From Rhynchopus euleeides (lineage: Eukaryota > Euglenozoa > Diplonemea > Diplonemida > Diplonemidae), in contig OY723264.1 of assembly GCA_963210315.1 (NCBI GenBank), positions 1,488,001 through 1,552,000 on the forward strand: a DNA stretch of 64,000 nucleotides, written 5' to 3'. How positions within the stretch are numbered: position 1 is the first letter of the stretch; each line of letters begins with the position of its first letter. Under the pieces are notes generated by a model. That model was not told where the DNA came from. It searched no databases and saw only the letters and a program-made list of their open reading frames with translations. Both the position numbers and the translations under genes were made by a program. Shown here piece by piece: positions 29,304 to 40,553 of this stretch.

Positions 29304-30178
29304 GCCTTCTCCTTCGCGTTCTGGGACTCTTTGGATCAATTGCGGTTCGTAGTGGGGCACGAACCCAGGGACGCTCGTTGTTGGGAAGTTGTGCAGGTCG
29401 ATGAGTGGGAAACTGTCTGAAACCTGTGAAAAATTCCACCCCCAAAAAAATGCCGAAACTCGCCGTCGGGTTTTCGGGGGAAAAAATACAAATGGAGAAT
29501 TTCGCCCCCAAACTCGCCATCGGGAGAACACTGGGGTTTGCGGGTTTGCAGAGACGCGACATCCTTGACGGCGTACACGTCTTTGGCATCGCCTTGCAGC
29601 TTATCATGACGTGTTTTCGCTGTCACATAGCTCACTCGCGCCCCTGCTTTCTGCTTCGCCAGCTGCTCTTTGAGAGCCTTTGGCTTCGGAGTGGGTGACT
29701 CATCTGGGGTGGTGGTGGTAGTCTCGCCGCCCCTCGTTGGTGTGCTGGGTGCCTTTTTCCCCGGTGCCCACCCCGTGTGGCCATGCATCATCCTAAACGA
29801 TTCGTAATATCGCATAATATCGTATTTTATATCGTAATCGTATACGATATAATGCGATATAAAATACGATATGCACGATTCGTATTTCACCATTACGATT
29901 CGTACGTCATCCGTGCATATACATGTATTATACATGTATAATAGTTGACATGCAAGTATTATACATGTATAATACATGTAAAAATCGGTATTTTTACATG
30001 TAAAATTTACAAGATCCCACCGTGGAGTCTTTATACGTCAATACTTTTTCTCCCCCCTACCCCTGCCCCCTACACGGTGGGATCTTGTAAATTTTACATG
30101 TATAACTACAAGTATAATACATGTATTATACATGTATAATACTTGCATGTCAACTATTATACATGTATAATACATGTA

Positions 30179-30988
30179 CCGTAAACGGAAAAAGGGTGGA
30201 CCGTAAAAATGTTCCAAGTTCCCAAAAAAAGGCCAAACGTTCCATCTTTTTTACGGTCCACCATTTATTGGGACTGAATATGGAAAAGACAATGCGTTTT
30301 TCGCCCGCGGGCTGGTGGGTTGCGGGGCGCGGACTGCGGCCTCCACGCCGCAGACACCCACACGTAGGCCTCCCGACCTCCCAGCTTTGGACCCTCCCTC
30401 CACCACCGCAACCAACACCAGCAAGAGAAGCAAGTCCTCCCTGCGTGTGGAAAAGGCACGATCACCACCACTCACCTCGAGACTCACCCACCACCACACC
30501 TCGAGAAGTGTAGTACCATGCAAGGAGCATTCCGGTAGAAGTAAAAGTAGAACCTGCTGCACGAGCCCACAAAAGCAGCCACAGTACGGCAGGGCGCGCA
30601 GACAGAAGCTGAGACCACCGGGCTCCCTCCAGATGTAAATTCGTGAATCAGTGCCCGGAAAATTAAGGGAAATCGTACTCCTTTAGTGTAGTACACCCTG
30701 CAGTAACTGTGGGAGAACAGTTCCCGGACGATGGTGAGCGCACACTCTGTGCTGAGGCCCTGTGGTGTTAATCCTGCAGCTTCAGTCGTACGATTTCCTT
30801 GGTTCCTTCGCGACTTCGTCGCGAAGGAACTCGTAAAAAAAACCGCCAAGTCCACGATCCCAACCGTAAAATAGGTGGACCGTAAAAATGTTCCAAGTTC
30901 CGGAAAAATCCCATTTGTTCCATCTTTTTTACGGTCCACCTACAGTACGGTTCACCTTTATTACGGTCCACAATATTTCCGTTTACGG
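30179..30988 (-). mobile_element. 810-bp TIR element, copy 2 (contains S1 at 30673-30834)
   Basis: It is the inverse of 25301-26110, the same length with few substitutions, inserted at TA. Both copies carry the S1 insertion at the same internal point, so S1 entered the 810-bp element before this copy spread. Confidence 0.85.
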
Positions 30989-31640
30989 TATATGCCTGAA
31001 ATATACATGTAAAATACATGTATATCAAGTAAAAATACAAGTATAATACTTGCATGTCAACTATTATACATGTATTTTTACTTGATATACATGTATTTTA
31101 CATGTATATTTCAGGCATTTACATGTATTTTACATGTATAATACTTGTCATGCAAGTATTATACATGTAAAATACTTGCATGACAAGTAAAATACTTGCA
31201 TGCAAGTAAAATACATGTATTTTACTTGCATGCAAGTATTTTACTTGTCATGCAAGTATTATACATGTAAAATACTTGCATGACAAGTAAAATACTTGCA
31301 TGCAAGTAAAATACATGTATTTTACTTGCATGCAAGTATTTTACTTGTCATGCAAGTATTATACATGTATTTTACTTGTCATGCAAGTATTTTACATGTA
31401 TAATACTTGCATGACAAGTATTATACATGTAAAATACATGTAAATGCCTGAAATATACATGTAAAATACATGTATATCAAGTAAAAATACATGTATAATA
31501 GTTGACATGCAAGTATTATACTTGTATTTTTACTTGATATACATGTATTTTACATGTATATTTCAGGCATATACATGTATTATACATGTATAATAGTTGA
31601 CATGCAAGTATTATACATGTATAATACATGTATATACTTG
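30989..31640. repeat. Palindromic ACATGTA/TGCAAGTA array, body of E2
   Basis: A long chain of TACATGTA, ACTTGCATG and CAAGTAAAATAC words with nested inverted repeats. It includes a duplicated block around 31160-31260 and 31260-31370. Confidence 0.75.
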
Positions 31641-31678
31641 TAGTTATACATGTAAAATTTACAAGATCCCACCGTGTA

Positions 31679-32188
31679 CTCTCCCATCCCCCCCCCCCCC
31701 ACCCTGCGTCCTCCACTGGGTCTTCTACCCACCTGACGAAAGGTACTCGATACCGGGCTGCCGGAGTCCAGTGGTTCACGCACTACTGCACAGTCGTGGG
31801 TTGGCAGCCGAAACTGCGTAGTAGATATACCACGCTACGAAACACACCTGCTTCCCCCCCCCCCCTTCCCCTCCGAGTGAAGGGTGATTATTCTTGTGCT
31901 CCCTTCAATTTCGATTTCACTACCCCCCCCCTCCCATCCCCAAAGAATGTGTTTTCATTTCCTACTTGTTGCACTGTGAGCAGGAGATGAGAAGTCCTAC
32001 GAACCTAGTCCTCGACCCTCGTCCGCCTACCGTCCGGTGACACAAAGACTTTTTGAGTGGCTGAATCCGGTGGTTCGCTCAACATCATTACACATTACAC
32101 AAGTGGGTCTGCCAGGCCACTCACCCTCTTATCAGCTGAGGGTGGTTCGAGTGCGTGGAATCACAAGCAACATGCAAGCAGCTCTCAT
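31679..32188. other. Non-coding stretch with C runs
   Basis: The first 45 bases continue the target sequence of E2. The rest has poly-C tracts and no gene that I can support. Confidence 0.4.
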
Positions 32189-33520
32189 CCCCATGCCCCC
32201 ACCCGCCCTGCTCTTCCGAACACGGCCTTTGTTTTCCTCACCAAGATACGGATGGGCGTCGAAAATCCCGGCATTTGTCTTTTCTCTTTTCTGCTCGAAA
32301 ATTCCAAAAGTCTGAAAATGGCGCTTGGTCATACCCGATACACGGTGGCCAGGATTCTGTGGGATATCAAAACGGGAGATGGGGGCGGGTTATCCGCGGG
32401 GGAGGTTTTCCTCGCCGGTTTGATATCCCGCCAGGGTAGGGGAGGGGGGGGGGGGTAGGGCGGGTCGAAAGCCTGTCCCAAAATAAAAGAATAAAGAACC
32501 CACCATACCCCGGTTTTTGGGCCCTAGGAGTCCGATTTTCGGGCTCCCGAGCCCCGGAAAGTCGATGATGTCAAAATTTTGTTCCCTATACTGCACCTCA
32601 GGGTCACGCACGGGTTCGCCAGTCCACTATCAGCCCATGTGCAGGCCCACTTTCTCGACCTCCTCCACCCCTTCCTCCCCTGCGTCCTCAAGACCCTCCA
32701 TAGGTGCCAATCCTGCATCTTTTGACCCTCTTCCCACTCCAGCGTCGCACCAAACTGTTGAATGCGGGCAGCCACCATCTCCTTCTCTGTATACACTGCC
32801 AGATCATGCAAAGATGCATACTGATGCAGAGTGGGAACCGTCATCAACTTGCACAGTGTGCGGTGCTTGGCTGCAAGGGACAGGCGGCACAACTGGCCAC
32901 TGCTCCGACACTGAGATGCTGGTCTGGCCAACGAACTCTTTGTAAGTTGAAAGGTCTCCTCTGTCGGGAGGGGGGTTTGCGAACCAACCCTCACGACTTG
33001 CTCATGGCTTGCTGAGCAGGGCGTGCAATGACTTTCTGATTATTCAGGACGTGCATTCGAAGCCCGCGCACTTCTTCTGTGAAATGGTTGTTGCGAGAGT
33101 TGCACTGTGTGATTCCTTGATCCCCTTCCTCGCCTCAGCGTACGGAGGACGCTTGAATGTCCCGAGCATATCCTTCGCAGCGTCTTTAGCCAGTTCCGCG
33201 CACTCGTCATTTACATAAGGCGCGTGCAGCATAAATACCCGGACACTGTTCTGAGACCAGGTCCCACAGGACCCTGGTCTTGAGCGCCAGAAGAGAACCT
33301 TGATGATAAGCTCGGGCTCTGCGTTGCAGCTGGGTACTCGCTGCGCTCTTCCACCTCCCTTGACTGTCTGCATCCACAGGAGAAATGCTTCGCAGATAAC
33401 GGCAGCAGTGGCAAGTGTTTAGTCGGGACAGTTTACCTGCCTTGCATTCTAAGAGAGCATTCTCATGAGGGCATCAACACTAATGCATCACTGTCGGCTA
33501 TGATGACATCCTCCCTGTTC
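32189..33520. repeat. 1.3-kb direct repeat, copy 2
   Basis: Near-identical to 21861-23240. Differences are a block near 32484-32495 that replaces about 60 bp and a 6-base deletion near 32564. The sequence after 33520 is unrelated to that after 23240. Confidence 0.8.
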
Positions 33521-34000
33521 CTGGCAGCTCCGAGTTCAATAGCAGGCCACCCAACGACTGTGTCAGATGGCAGTATTCGATGGCATCTTCTCACTGTCCG
33601 AATCGTTGGGATACGACGTTGTTTGTGGCGCGGATGAGCGGTTGCATCAGAAAATCACAGCCGCAGGATGGTGTGCGCTCGGACGTCCCAGGATGAGAGT
33701 GTTTTACTATCTGCCCGTGGCAGGCGTCCGTGCCATGACCCGGAGGTGCAGTATAGGGAACGGAAAAATTGACATCATCAAAAATCGACTTTCCGGGGCT
33801 CGGGAGCCCGAAAATCGGACTCCTAGGGCCCAAAAACCGGGGTATGGTGGGTTCTGGGGGGTCAGAAGGTCAAATAGAGGGCCGCGGCTGCTATGTCGAA
33901 AAACACCATTTTGGGACAAAAAAACGGGGCTTTCGACCCCCCCTAGGCATGGGCCCCAAAACATATTTTTCATAAACATATATTTTTGCCAAAAATATGT
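33521..34000. other. Segment with inverted copy of 22137-22318
   Basis: 33745-33933 is the inverse of part of the 1.3-kb repeat (GACATCATCAAAAATCGAC onward). The AT-rich end (CCAAAACATATTTTTCATAAAC) resembles 54560-54625 in inverse orientation. No gene is seen. Confidence 0.5.
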
Positions 34001-34555
34001 TTCATTTTCGCATAAAAAAATGCGCGTCTACATGCGCAAGCTGCAGACGGAGGTGGAGCGGGGCGAGTAGGCGGAGCAGCGTCCCCACCCCCACCCCCCC
34101 CCCCCCCCCCCCCCCCCCCGGGACCTTCCCCCCCCCCCCTTTCATAGATGTGTGCAGGTGGCCGTTGTGAATGGTTAGACAGGGGCTGGCCACCCCCTCC
34201 CCCGGGCTCTGCACAGCAGGTCTGGGTTAGAAACAACATAACCCCCCCCCCTTCCTCCCCTCCCTTCCTCCCCCCTCCCCTCCCCTCCCCTCCCCTATTG
34301 ATGTCCCCCCCCCCCCTCCCCCAGCGCTTTGCCGCTCGTGTGAGTACCGCCCTGACTGGGAGAAAGGGTAGGGCTGGTTGGGTTGGCGGAGTTGGGCGGA
34401 TGGGCGAAACGGAAAAATCGACGAGGTCGCAGCGTCAGGGCGTTCTGGGCTGGCTGGTGGTGGTTGGGACAAGACCGACGAGATTAGAAGCGGCACTGGT
34501 AGACGGGTTTTGAGGCCCCCCGCCCCCAGGTTCCCCCTGCCCACCTGGACGGACC
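34001..34555. other. Low-complexity poly-C region
   Basis: It contains an uninterrupted run of about 30 C near 34096-34128 and many CCCCTCCCC blocks to 34325. No gene is supported. Confidence 0.5.
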
Positions 34556-35338
34556 CAAAAAAAAAAATATTTTTGTATTTTTCGAAAATATTTCCAAAAT
34601 ATTTTTATATTTTGGAAATATTTTGAAAATATGTCGAAAATATTTTTATATTTGACCTAAAACAAGCCGCCTCTGGGCGACGGTGGGCGAGTGCGGGCGA
34701 GGGTGGGCGAATGCGGGCGACGGTGACCGACGGTGGGCGGGCAGGTGGTGGGCCAACCTGGGCCCCGCGGTAGGTTGCCGCTCGCTCGTCATTTTCCCCT
34801 TCCATTGCACTTTTCGGAATCCGTGCGGATCGTGGTGGGGTCATTTTGGTGGTGCCAAACTTCACCCATGAAGTACAGGTCTGGTTCAGGCACTTTTGCA
34901 GGTGACTAGGAGGCAGCTCGCCGCCCCACCCCACCCACCCAGCGGGACCCCCCTCACGGATTTTCCAAAAATCCGTTCTTTTGAACGTTTGGGATCTGTG
35001 CGGATCGTGGTGGGGTCATTTTGGTTATGGGGCGCCAGTTTACACCCCTTATTATTACAAACCCCACCAGAAAACAGCCAACTTGGGCGAGGGTGGACGA
35101 GGGTGGGCGAGAGTGGGCGACGGTGGTCGACGGTGGGCGAGTGTGGGCGAGGGTGGTCGACGGTGATCGACGGTGGTCGAGGGTGGGCGACGGTGGTCGA
35201 GGGTGGTCGAGGGTGGTACGAGTGCTGGGCGACGCCAAAAAGGCGGCTTGTTTTAGGTCAATATTTCGGAAATATTTTGAAAATATTTCAAACATAAAAA
35301 AATATGTCCAAAAATATAAAAATATTTTGGAAAAAACC
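34556..35338. mobile_element. Foldback element with (GGGCGAGGGT) minisatellite core
   Basis: The left arm 34556-34676 and right arm 35237-35338 are inverted versions of AATATTTT-rich sequence ending in the AGGCGGCTTGTTTTAGGTC inverse pair. The core contains tandem 12-bp GGGCGACGGTGG-type units (34676-34740, 35085-35220) and a dispersed repeat shared with 41731-41990. No coding gene. Confidence 0.55.
34801..35048 (+). repeat. About 250-bp dispersed repeat, copy 1
   Basis: It matches 41731-41990 in the same orientation. Each copy contains GTGCGGATCGTGGTGGGGTC twice, near its two ends. A further inverse fragment lies near 43612-43640. Confidence 0.65.
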
Positions 35339-35859
35339 TTCCTAATCCGGCGATTTATAGGGGGACCCTTTTCGAATTTTTTTTGGGGAAGGGGTAAATT
35401 GAACGTTTTTGGCCATTTGAAGCCACTGCGAGCATTCCCGGGCCTCGGAAATCAGATTTTTGCCCCTCAAATGCGGTACCGGTCCGGACGAAAATCCGAA
35501 AAATTCGCGCCAAGAAATGACCCCCGAAGCTGCGGTCTGGGTCCAAAGGATTTGTGCCAAGGGCCGTTATGGACACCCCATAAACCCTTCTGAAACCAAA
35601 AAGTGCACGAAAGGGGTTAAAACGGCCTAATTCGTTGATTTGTTGCATTTCCCAGGGGGCCCTCGCTACCAGTCACAGCTCGTCACAGCTCGTCAGTCAG
35701 TCAGGTGGGTTTTTTGGCTGGCCAGGGGACAAGGGCCAATTTTCGCAATATCGGCTGACTGCCAGTCACTCTCAGTCACGTGACTGGTGGCGGGGTCGGT
35801 CTGAATAGGGGGACAAAACCTGGGAAAATTGGGAGACGTTCCAAGGCAAATCGGGGGGC
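35339..35859. other. No gene seen
   Basis: Single-copy-looking sequence with CAGTCAC and CGTCAGTCAG short repeats near 35680-35790. It leads into the minisatellite. Confidence 0.4.
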
Positions 35860-38800
35860 AAGGGGACCCTGTACACACACGGTCCCTGTCGAGGGGACCC
35901 TGTACACACTCGGTCCTTGCCGAGGGGACCCTCTACACACTCGGCCCATGCCGAGGGGACCCTGTACACACTGGGCCCTTGCCGAGGGGACCCTGTACAC
36001 ACTCGGCCCTTGCCGAGGGGACCCTGTACACACTCGGCCCATGCCGAGGGGACCCTGTACACACTCGGCCCTTGCCGAGGGGACCCTGTACACACTCGGC
36101 CCTTGCCGAGGGGTCCCTGTACACACTCGGCCCTTGCCGAGGGGACCCTGTGCGCACTCGGCCCCTGTCGAGGGGACCCTGTACACACTCGGCCCTTGCC
36201 GAGGGGACCCTCTACACACTCGGCCCATGCCGAGGGGACCCTGTACACACTCGGCCCTTGCCGAGGGGACCCTGTACACACTCCGCCCATGCCGAGGGGA
36301 CCCTGTACACACTCGGCCCTTGCCGAGGGGACCCTGTACACACTCGGCCCTTGCCGAGGGGACCCTGTACACACTCGGCCCTTGCCGAGGGGACCCTGTG
36401 CGCACTCGGCCCCTGTCGAGGGGACCCTGTACACACTCGGCCCTTGCCGAGGGGACCCTCTACACACTCGGCCCATGCCGAGGGGACCCTGTACACACTC
36501 GGCCCTTGCCGAGGGGACCCTGTACACACTCGGCCCATGCCGAGGGGACCCTGTACACACTCGGCCCTTGCCGAGGGGACCCTGTACACACTCGGCCCTT
36601 GCCGAGGGGACCCTGTACACACTCGGCCCATGCCGAGGGGACCCTGTACGCACTCGGCCCTTGCCGAGGGGACCCTGTGCGCACTCGGCCCCTGTCGAGG
36701 GGACCCTGTACACACTCGGCCCTTGCCGAGGGGACCCTGTACACACTCGGCCCATGCCGAGGGGACCCTGTACACACTCGGCCCTTGCCGAGGGGACCCT
36801 GTACACACTCGGCCCTTGCCGAGGGGACCCTGTACACACTCGGCCCTTGCCGAGGGGACCCTGTACACACTCGGCCCATGCCGAGGGGACCCTGTACGCA
36901 CTCGGCCCTTGCCGAGGGGACCCTGTGCGCACTCGGCCCCTGTCGAGGGGACCCTGTACACACTCGGCCCTTGCCGAGGGGACCCTGTACACACTCGGCC
37001 CTTGCCGAGGGGACCCTGTACACACTCGGCCCTTGCCGAGGGGACCCTGTACACACTCGGCCCTTGCCGAGGGGACCCTGTACACACTCGGCCCATGCCG
37101 AGGGGACCCTGTACACACTCGGCCCATGCCGAGGGGACCCTGTACGCACTCGGCCCTTGCCGAGGGGACCCTGTGCGCACTCGGGCCCTGTCGAGGGGAC
37201 CCTGTACACACTCGGCCCTTGCCGAGGGGACCCTGTACACACTCGGCCCATGCCGAGGGGACCCTGTACACACTCGGCCCTTGCCGAGGGGACCCTGTAC
37301 ACACTCGGCCCATGCCGAGGGGACCCTGTACACACTCGGCCCTTGCCGAGGGGACCCTGTACACACTCGGCCCTTGCCGAGGGGACCCTGTACACACTCG
37401 GCCCATGCCGAGGGGACCCTGTACACACTCGGCCCATGCCGAGGGGACCCTGTACGCACTCGGCCCTTGCCGAGGGGACCCTGTGCGCACTCGGCCCCTG
37501 TCGAGGGGACCCTGTACACACTCGGCCCATGCCGAGGGGACCCTGTACACACTCGGCCCATGCCGAGGGGACCCTGTACGCACTCGGCCCTTGCCGAGGG
37601 GACCCTGTGCGCACTCGGGCCCTGTCGAGGGGACCCTGTACACACTCGGCCCTTGCCGAGGGGACCCTGTACACACTCGGCCCATGCCGAGGGGACCCTG
37701 TACACACTCGGCCCTTGCCGAGGGGACCCTGTACACACTCGGCCCTTGCCGAGGGGACCCTGTACACACTCGGCCCATGCCGAGGGGACCCTGTACACAC
37801 TCGGCCCTTGCCGAGGGGACCCTGTACACACTCGGCCCATGCCGAGGGGACCCTGTACGCACTCGGCCCTTGCCGAGGGGACCCTGTGCGCACTCGGCCC
37901 CTGTCGAGGGGACCCTGTACACACTCGGCCCTTGCCGAGGGGACCCTCTACACACTCGGCCCATGCCGAGGGGACCCTGTACACACTCGGCCCTTGCCGA
38001 GGGGACCCTGTACACACTCGGCCCATGCCGAGGGGACCCTGTACACACTCGGCCCTTGCCGAGGGGACCCTGTACACACTCGGCCCTTGCCGAGGGGACC
38101 CTGTACACACTCGGCCCATGCCGAGGGGACCCTGTACGCACTCGGCCCTTGCCGAGGGGACCCTGTGCGCACTCGGCCCCTGTCGAGGGGACCCTGTACA
38201 CACTCGGCCCATGCCGAGGGGACCCTGTACACACTCGGCCCTTGCCGAGGGGACCCTGTACACACTCGGCCCTTGCCGAGGGGACCCTCTACACACTCGG
38301 CCCATGCCGAGGGGACCCTGTACGCACTCGGCCCCTGTCGAGGGGACCCTGTACGCACTCGGCCCTTGCCGAGGGGACCCTGTACACACTCGGCCCTTGC
38401 CGAGGGGACCCTCTACACACTCGGCCCATGCCGAGGGCACCCTGTACGCACTCGGCCCCTGTCGAGGGGACCCTGTACACACTCGGCCCATGCCGAGGGG
38501 ACCCTGTACACACTCGGCCCTTGCCGAGGGGACCCTGTACACACTCGGCCCTTGCCGAGGGGACCCTCTACACACTCGGCCCATGCCGAGGGGACCCTGT
38601 ACGCACTCGGCCCCTGTCGAGGGGACCCTGTACGCACTCGGCCCTTGCCGAGGGGACCCTGTACACACTCGGCCCTTGCCGAGGGGACCCTCTACACACT
38701 CGGCCCATGCCGAGGGCACCCTGTACGCACTCGGCCCCTGTCGAGGGGACCCTGTACGCACTCGGCCCTTGCCGAGGGGACCCTGTACACACTCGGCCCT

Positions 38801-39240
38801 TGCCGAGGGGACCCTCTACACACTCGGCCCATGCCGAGGGGACCCTGTACGCACTCGGCCCCTGTCGAGGGGACCCTGCACGCACTCGGCCCTTGCCGAG
38901 GGGACCCTGTACACACTCGGCCCATGCCGAGGGGACCCTGTGCGCACTCGGCCCCTGTCGAGGGGACCCTGTACGCACTGGGCCCATGCCGAGGGGACCC
39001 TGTACACACTCGGCCCATGCCGAGGGGACCCTGTACGCACTCGGCCCCTGTCGAGGGGACCCTGTACACACTCGGCCCTTGCCGAGGGGACCCTCTACGC
39101 ACTCGGCCCATGCCGAGGGGACCCTGTACGCACTCGGCCCCTGTCGAGGGGACCCTCTACACACTCGGCGCATGCCGAGGGGACCCTGTACGCACTCGGC
39201 CCATGCAGAGGGGACTCTGTACGCACTCGGCCCTGGCAGG
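35860..39240. repeat. 31-bp minisatellite, about 109 units
   Basis: The unit is GAGGGGACCCTGTACACACTCGGCCCTTGCC or a variant, given here only as a pattern: GAGGGGACCC, then GTACACAC, GTACGCAC, GTGCGCAC or CTACACAC, then TCGGCCC(A/T/C)TG(C/T)C. CTCGGC and GCCGAG in adjacent units form a 6-bp hairpin with a CCNT loop. GTGCGCAC units are followed by the CCCCTGTCG variant, giving higher-order blocks (for example near 36660, 36915, 37165, 37470, 37595, 37880 and 38160). The unit has no stop in any frame on either strand, so it creates giant open frames that I judge non-coding. Confidence 0.95.
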
Positions 39241-39399
39241 GAGATTTAGTGAATGGTGCGGAGCAAGTATCTTCGCTCGACGCGAGAAGCACAACAAAGC
39301 AATAGTTTGCCCAGAGGCAGTGATCTCGCTGGGCTCGTGCCCAAAACTTTGATAGGTCTGGCAGCTCCCCTACCTGCCTGACCAGGCACGAGCTCGCTG

Positions 39400-40258
39400 C
39401 CCAGAGGGCCGGACAGGGGAGGGGGGACAGTCTGCCTCGTCAACATCTGCGAGAGGGGCCGAGCACTGCGGCGAGGCAGTATACAGAAGTCTACGTCAGG
39501 GGGACGGGGTTTCCTCGCAGGCCAACGCTGAGGATCCCAGGCGTAACGCGGAAGGGTGCTACAACCATCCGGCAACTGCGAGTGCAGCGGCACCCCCTAG
39601 TATACGACTTCACCGAAGATGGCAGCCCACAGTGTGATACCTGCGGAGTACCATGCACCATCCACCACCTACTTCGGGACTGCGAGCTTAGCACACAGCA
39701 CCGAGCAGCCCTGGGGCCAAGTAGGATCGACACCCTCTTGCACGATAGGCCAGTGCAAGTGCTGCGCTACCTCTGGGACGCGGGTCTGCTTGAGGGGGCA
39801 GCAGAGAACTACATCAGCACAGGGGCGACCAGCACAAGCGTTACACGGTGAATGTTGCACTACGACAGCAGCGCCAGGGCGTCGAACAAAGTTACACGTT
39901 AGAAGGTTACACCGAAACAAATGTCAGTTCGTGCGTGACTAACCGCACCACGGCTAGCTTACCAGCTGCCGCAGCGGCGAAAGCCCCCACCGTCGGTGGT
40001 AGGCGTGCCAGGGGGCGCCTTCTGGCCCTCAGGGCACGCCACCCCCTATCCCCCCGCCCATTTCTTTGTTCTTCTTTAGGGGAGATGTCCTCGCAGTGGC
40101 TGTTTGGCCTGACGCGAATCCCCGACATCGGAAACGGACAACAACGCTCCCAAGGCAAGGTGAGAGAGAGGCATCACGAGGCACCCAGCCTCACCCGGGG
40201 CACGGCCCGAAAGGGTCTAGCCAGCCGGCACCAGGCAGCGAAACGGCCCCGGGCAGCA
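39400..40258 (+). mobile_element. 3' fragment of an Ingi/I-type LINE
   Basis: Coding homology to the C-terminal part of the LINE at 45935-51787 runs from about 39480 to 39851. Its 3' UTR shares a strongly conserved block (40079-40124 versus 51589-51633, GGGGAGATGTCCTCGCAGTG onward). There is no poly-A tail. It is diverged from the full-length element, so it is a different subfamily. Confidence 0.75.
39480..39851 (+). pseudogene. LINE ORF2 C-terminal zinc-finger fragment
   Basis: The encoded LRIPGVTRKGATTIRQLR and RHPLVYDF align with LRVEGLTRLGDTEIRKLR and RHRLVYDF of the full-length ORF2. A C-x2-C-x8-H-x4-C finger (CDTCGVPCTIHHLLRDC) and VQVLRYLWDAGLLEG follow, and the stop is at 39849-39851. 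RNase H, RT and endonuclease are missing. Confidence 0.75.
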
Positions 40259-40489
40259 AACAGTGTTTTCGCTTGGAAGATTTGGGGTGAAAAATCTTCA
40301 AAAAAAAATAAAAAAGCTGGAAATCCCAGGAAGATATCTTCCTGGGGGAAAAAGAAAAAAAATCTGGTCGCCAGATTTTTCCCCGTTTTTTTTTTTGGGG
40401 GGGCTTTTTGGCGGCCTGACGGTGACTTCTGGACCGAATCCGACTGGTTTTTTGGCACGGCTTCCAATCCCGTGCATGGGATACGCACA
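40259..40489. other. AT-rich hairpin segment
   Basis: It contains the perfect palindrome CCAGGAAGATATCTTCCTGG near 40327-40346 and CTGGTCGCCAG, with A and T runs. No gene. Confidence 0.45.
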
Positions 40490-40553
40490 AGAACAGATGT
40501 TCACTACCGTGGCCTCCGGCGGCTGGGGGGCTCCGCCCCCCAGACCCCCCTGT
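40490..40553 (+). repeat. Dispersed 60-bp hairpin motif, copy 2
   Basis: AACAGATGTTCACTACCGTG, then GGCCTCCGGCGG and the CTGGGGGGCTCCGCCCCCCAG hairpin region. It is nearly identical to 44143-44206. Confidence 0.7.

Larger units (their letters stand above)
27596..29914 (-). mobile_element. hAT-superfamily DNA transposon (decayed)
   Basis: A perfect 23-bp TIR begins ACGGATGACGTACGAATCGT at 27596, with its inverse ending at 29914. The 8-bp target duplication GCATATAC is at 27588-27595 and 29915-29922. Subterminal regions are rich in ATATCG and TACGAT words. The interior encodes a broken hAT-like transposase on the minus strand. TIR, 8-bp duplication and protein evidence agree. Confidence 0.9.
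24408..30024. mobile_element. E1: TIR element carrying nested insertions
   Basis: The outer ends CACGGTGGGATC... (24408) and its inverse (ending 30024) match for about 29 bases. GA flanks both sides (24406-24407, 30025-30026). The unoccupied target (CCTCCGAGTCTTTATAC) is present at about 21764-21780, which proves the insertion. The body consists of palindromic ACATGTA/TGCAAGTA arrays into which the 687-, 810- and 738-bp elements and the hAT copy have inserted. Without those nested elements E1 would be about 1.1 kb and similar to E2. No E-specific transposase is seen. Confidence 0.8.
30073..31676. mobile_element. E2: TIR element of the same family as E1
   Basis: Ends CACGGTGGGATC... with inverse ending at 31676; TA flanks both sides (30071-30072, 31677-31678). 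The unoccupied site (CCCCTACTCTCCC) is preserved near 21811-21823. The body is the palindromic array plus one 810-bp insertion (30179-30988). E1 and E2 inserted only about 50 bp apart in the same ancestral sequence. Confidence 0.85.

Noticed and set aside
35860..39240. CRISPR array
   Set aside because: Units are directly abutting 31-bp repeats without unique spacers, in a eukaryotic context.
35780..39352. Open frames of 1,100-1,190 codons across the minisatellite in every forward frame, and up to about 850 codons in reverse
   Set aside because: A 31-bp unit without stop codons in any frame creates these automatically; protein repeats just mirror the DNA, no domain is present, and all frames are equally open.
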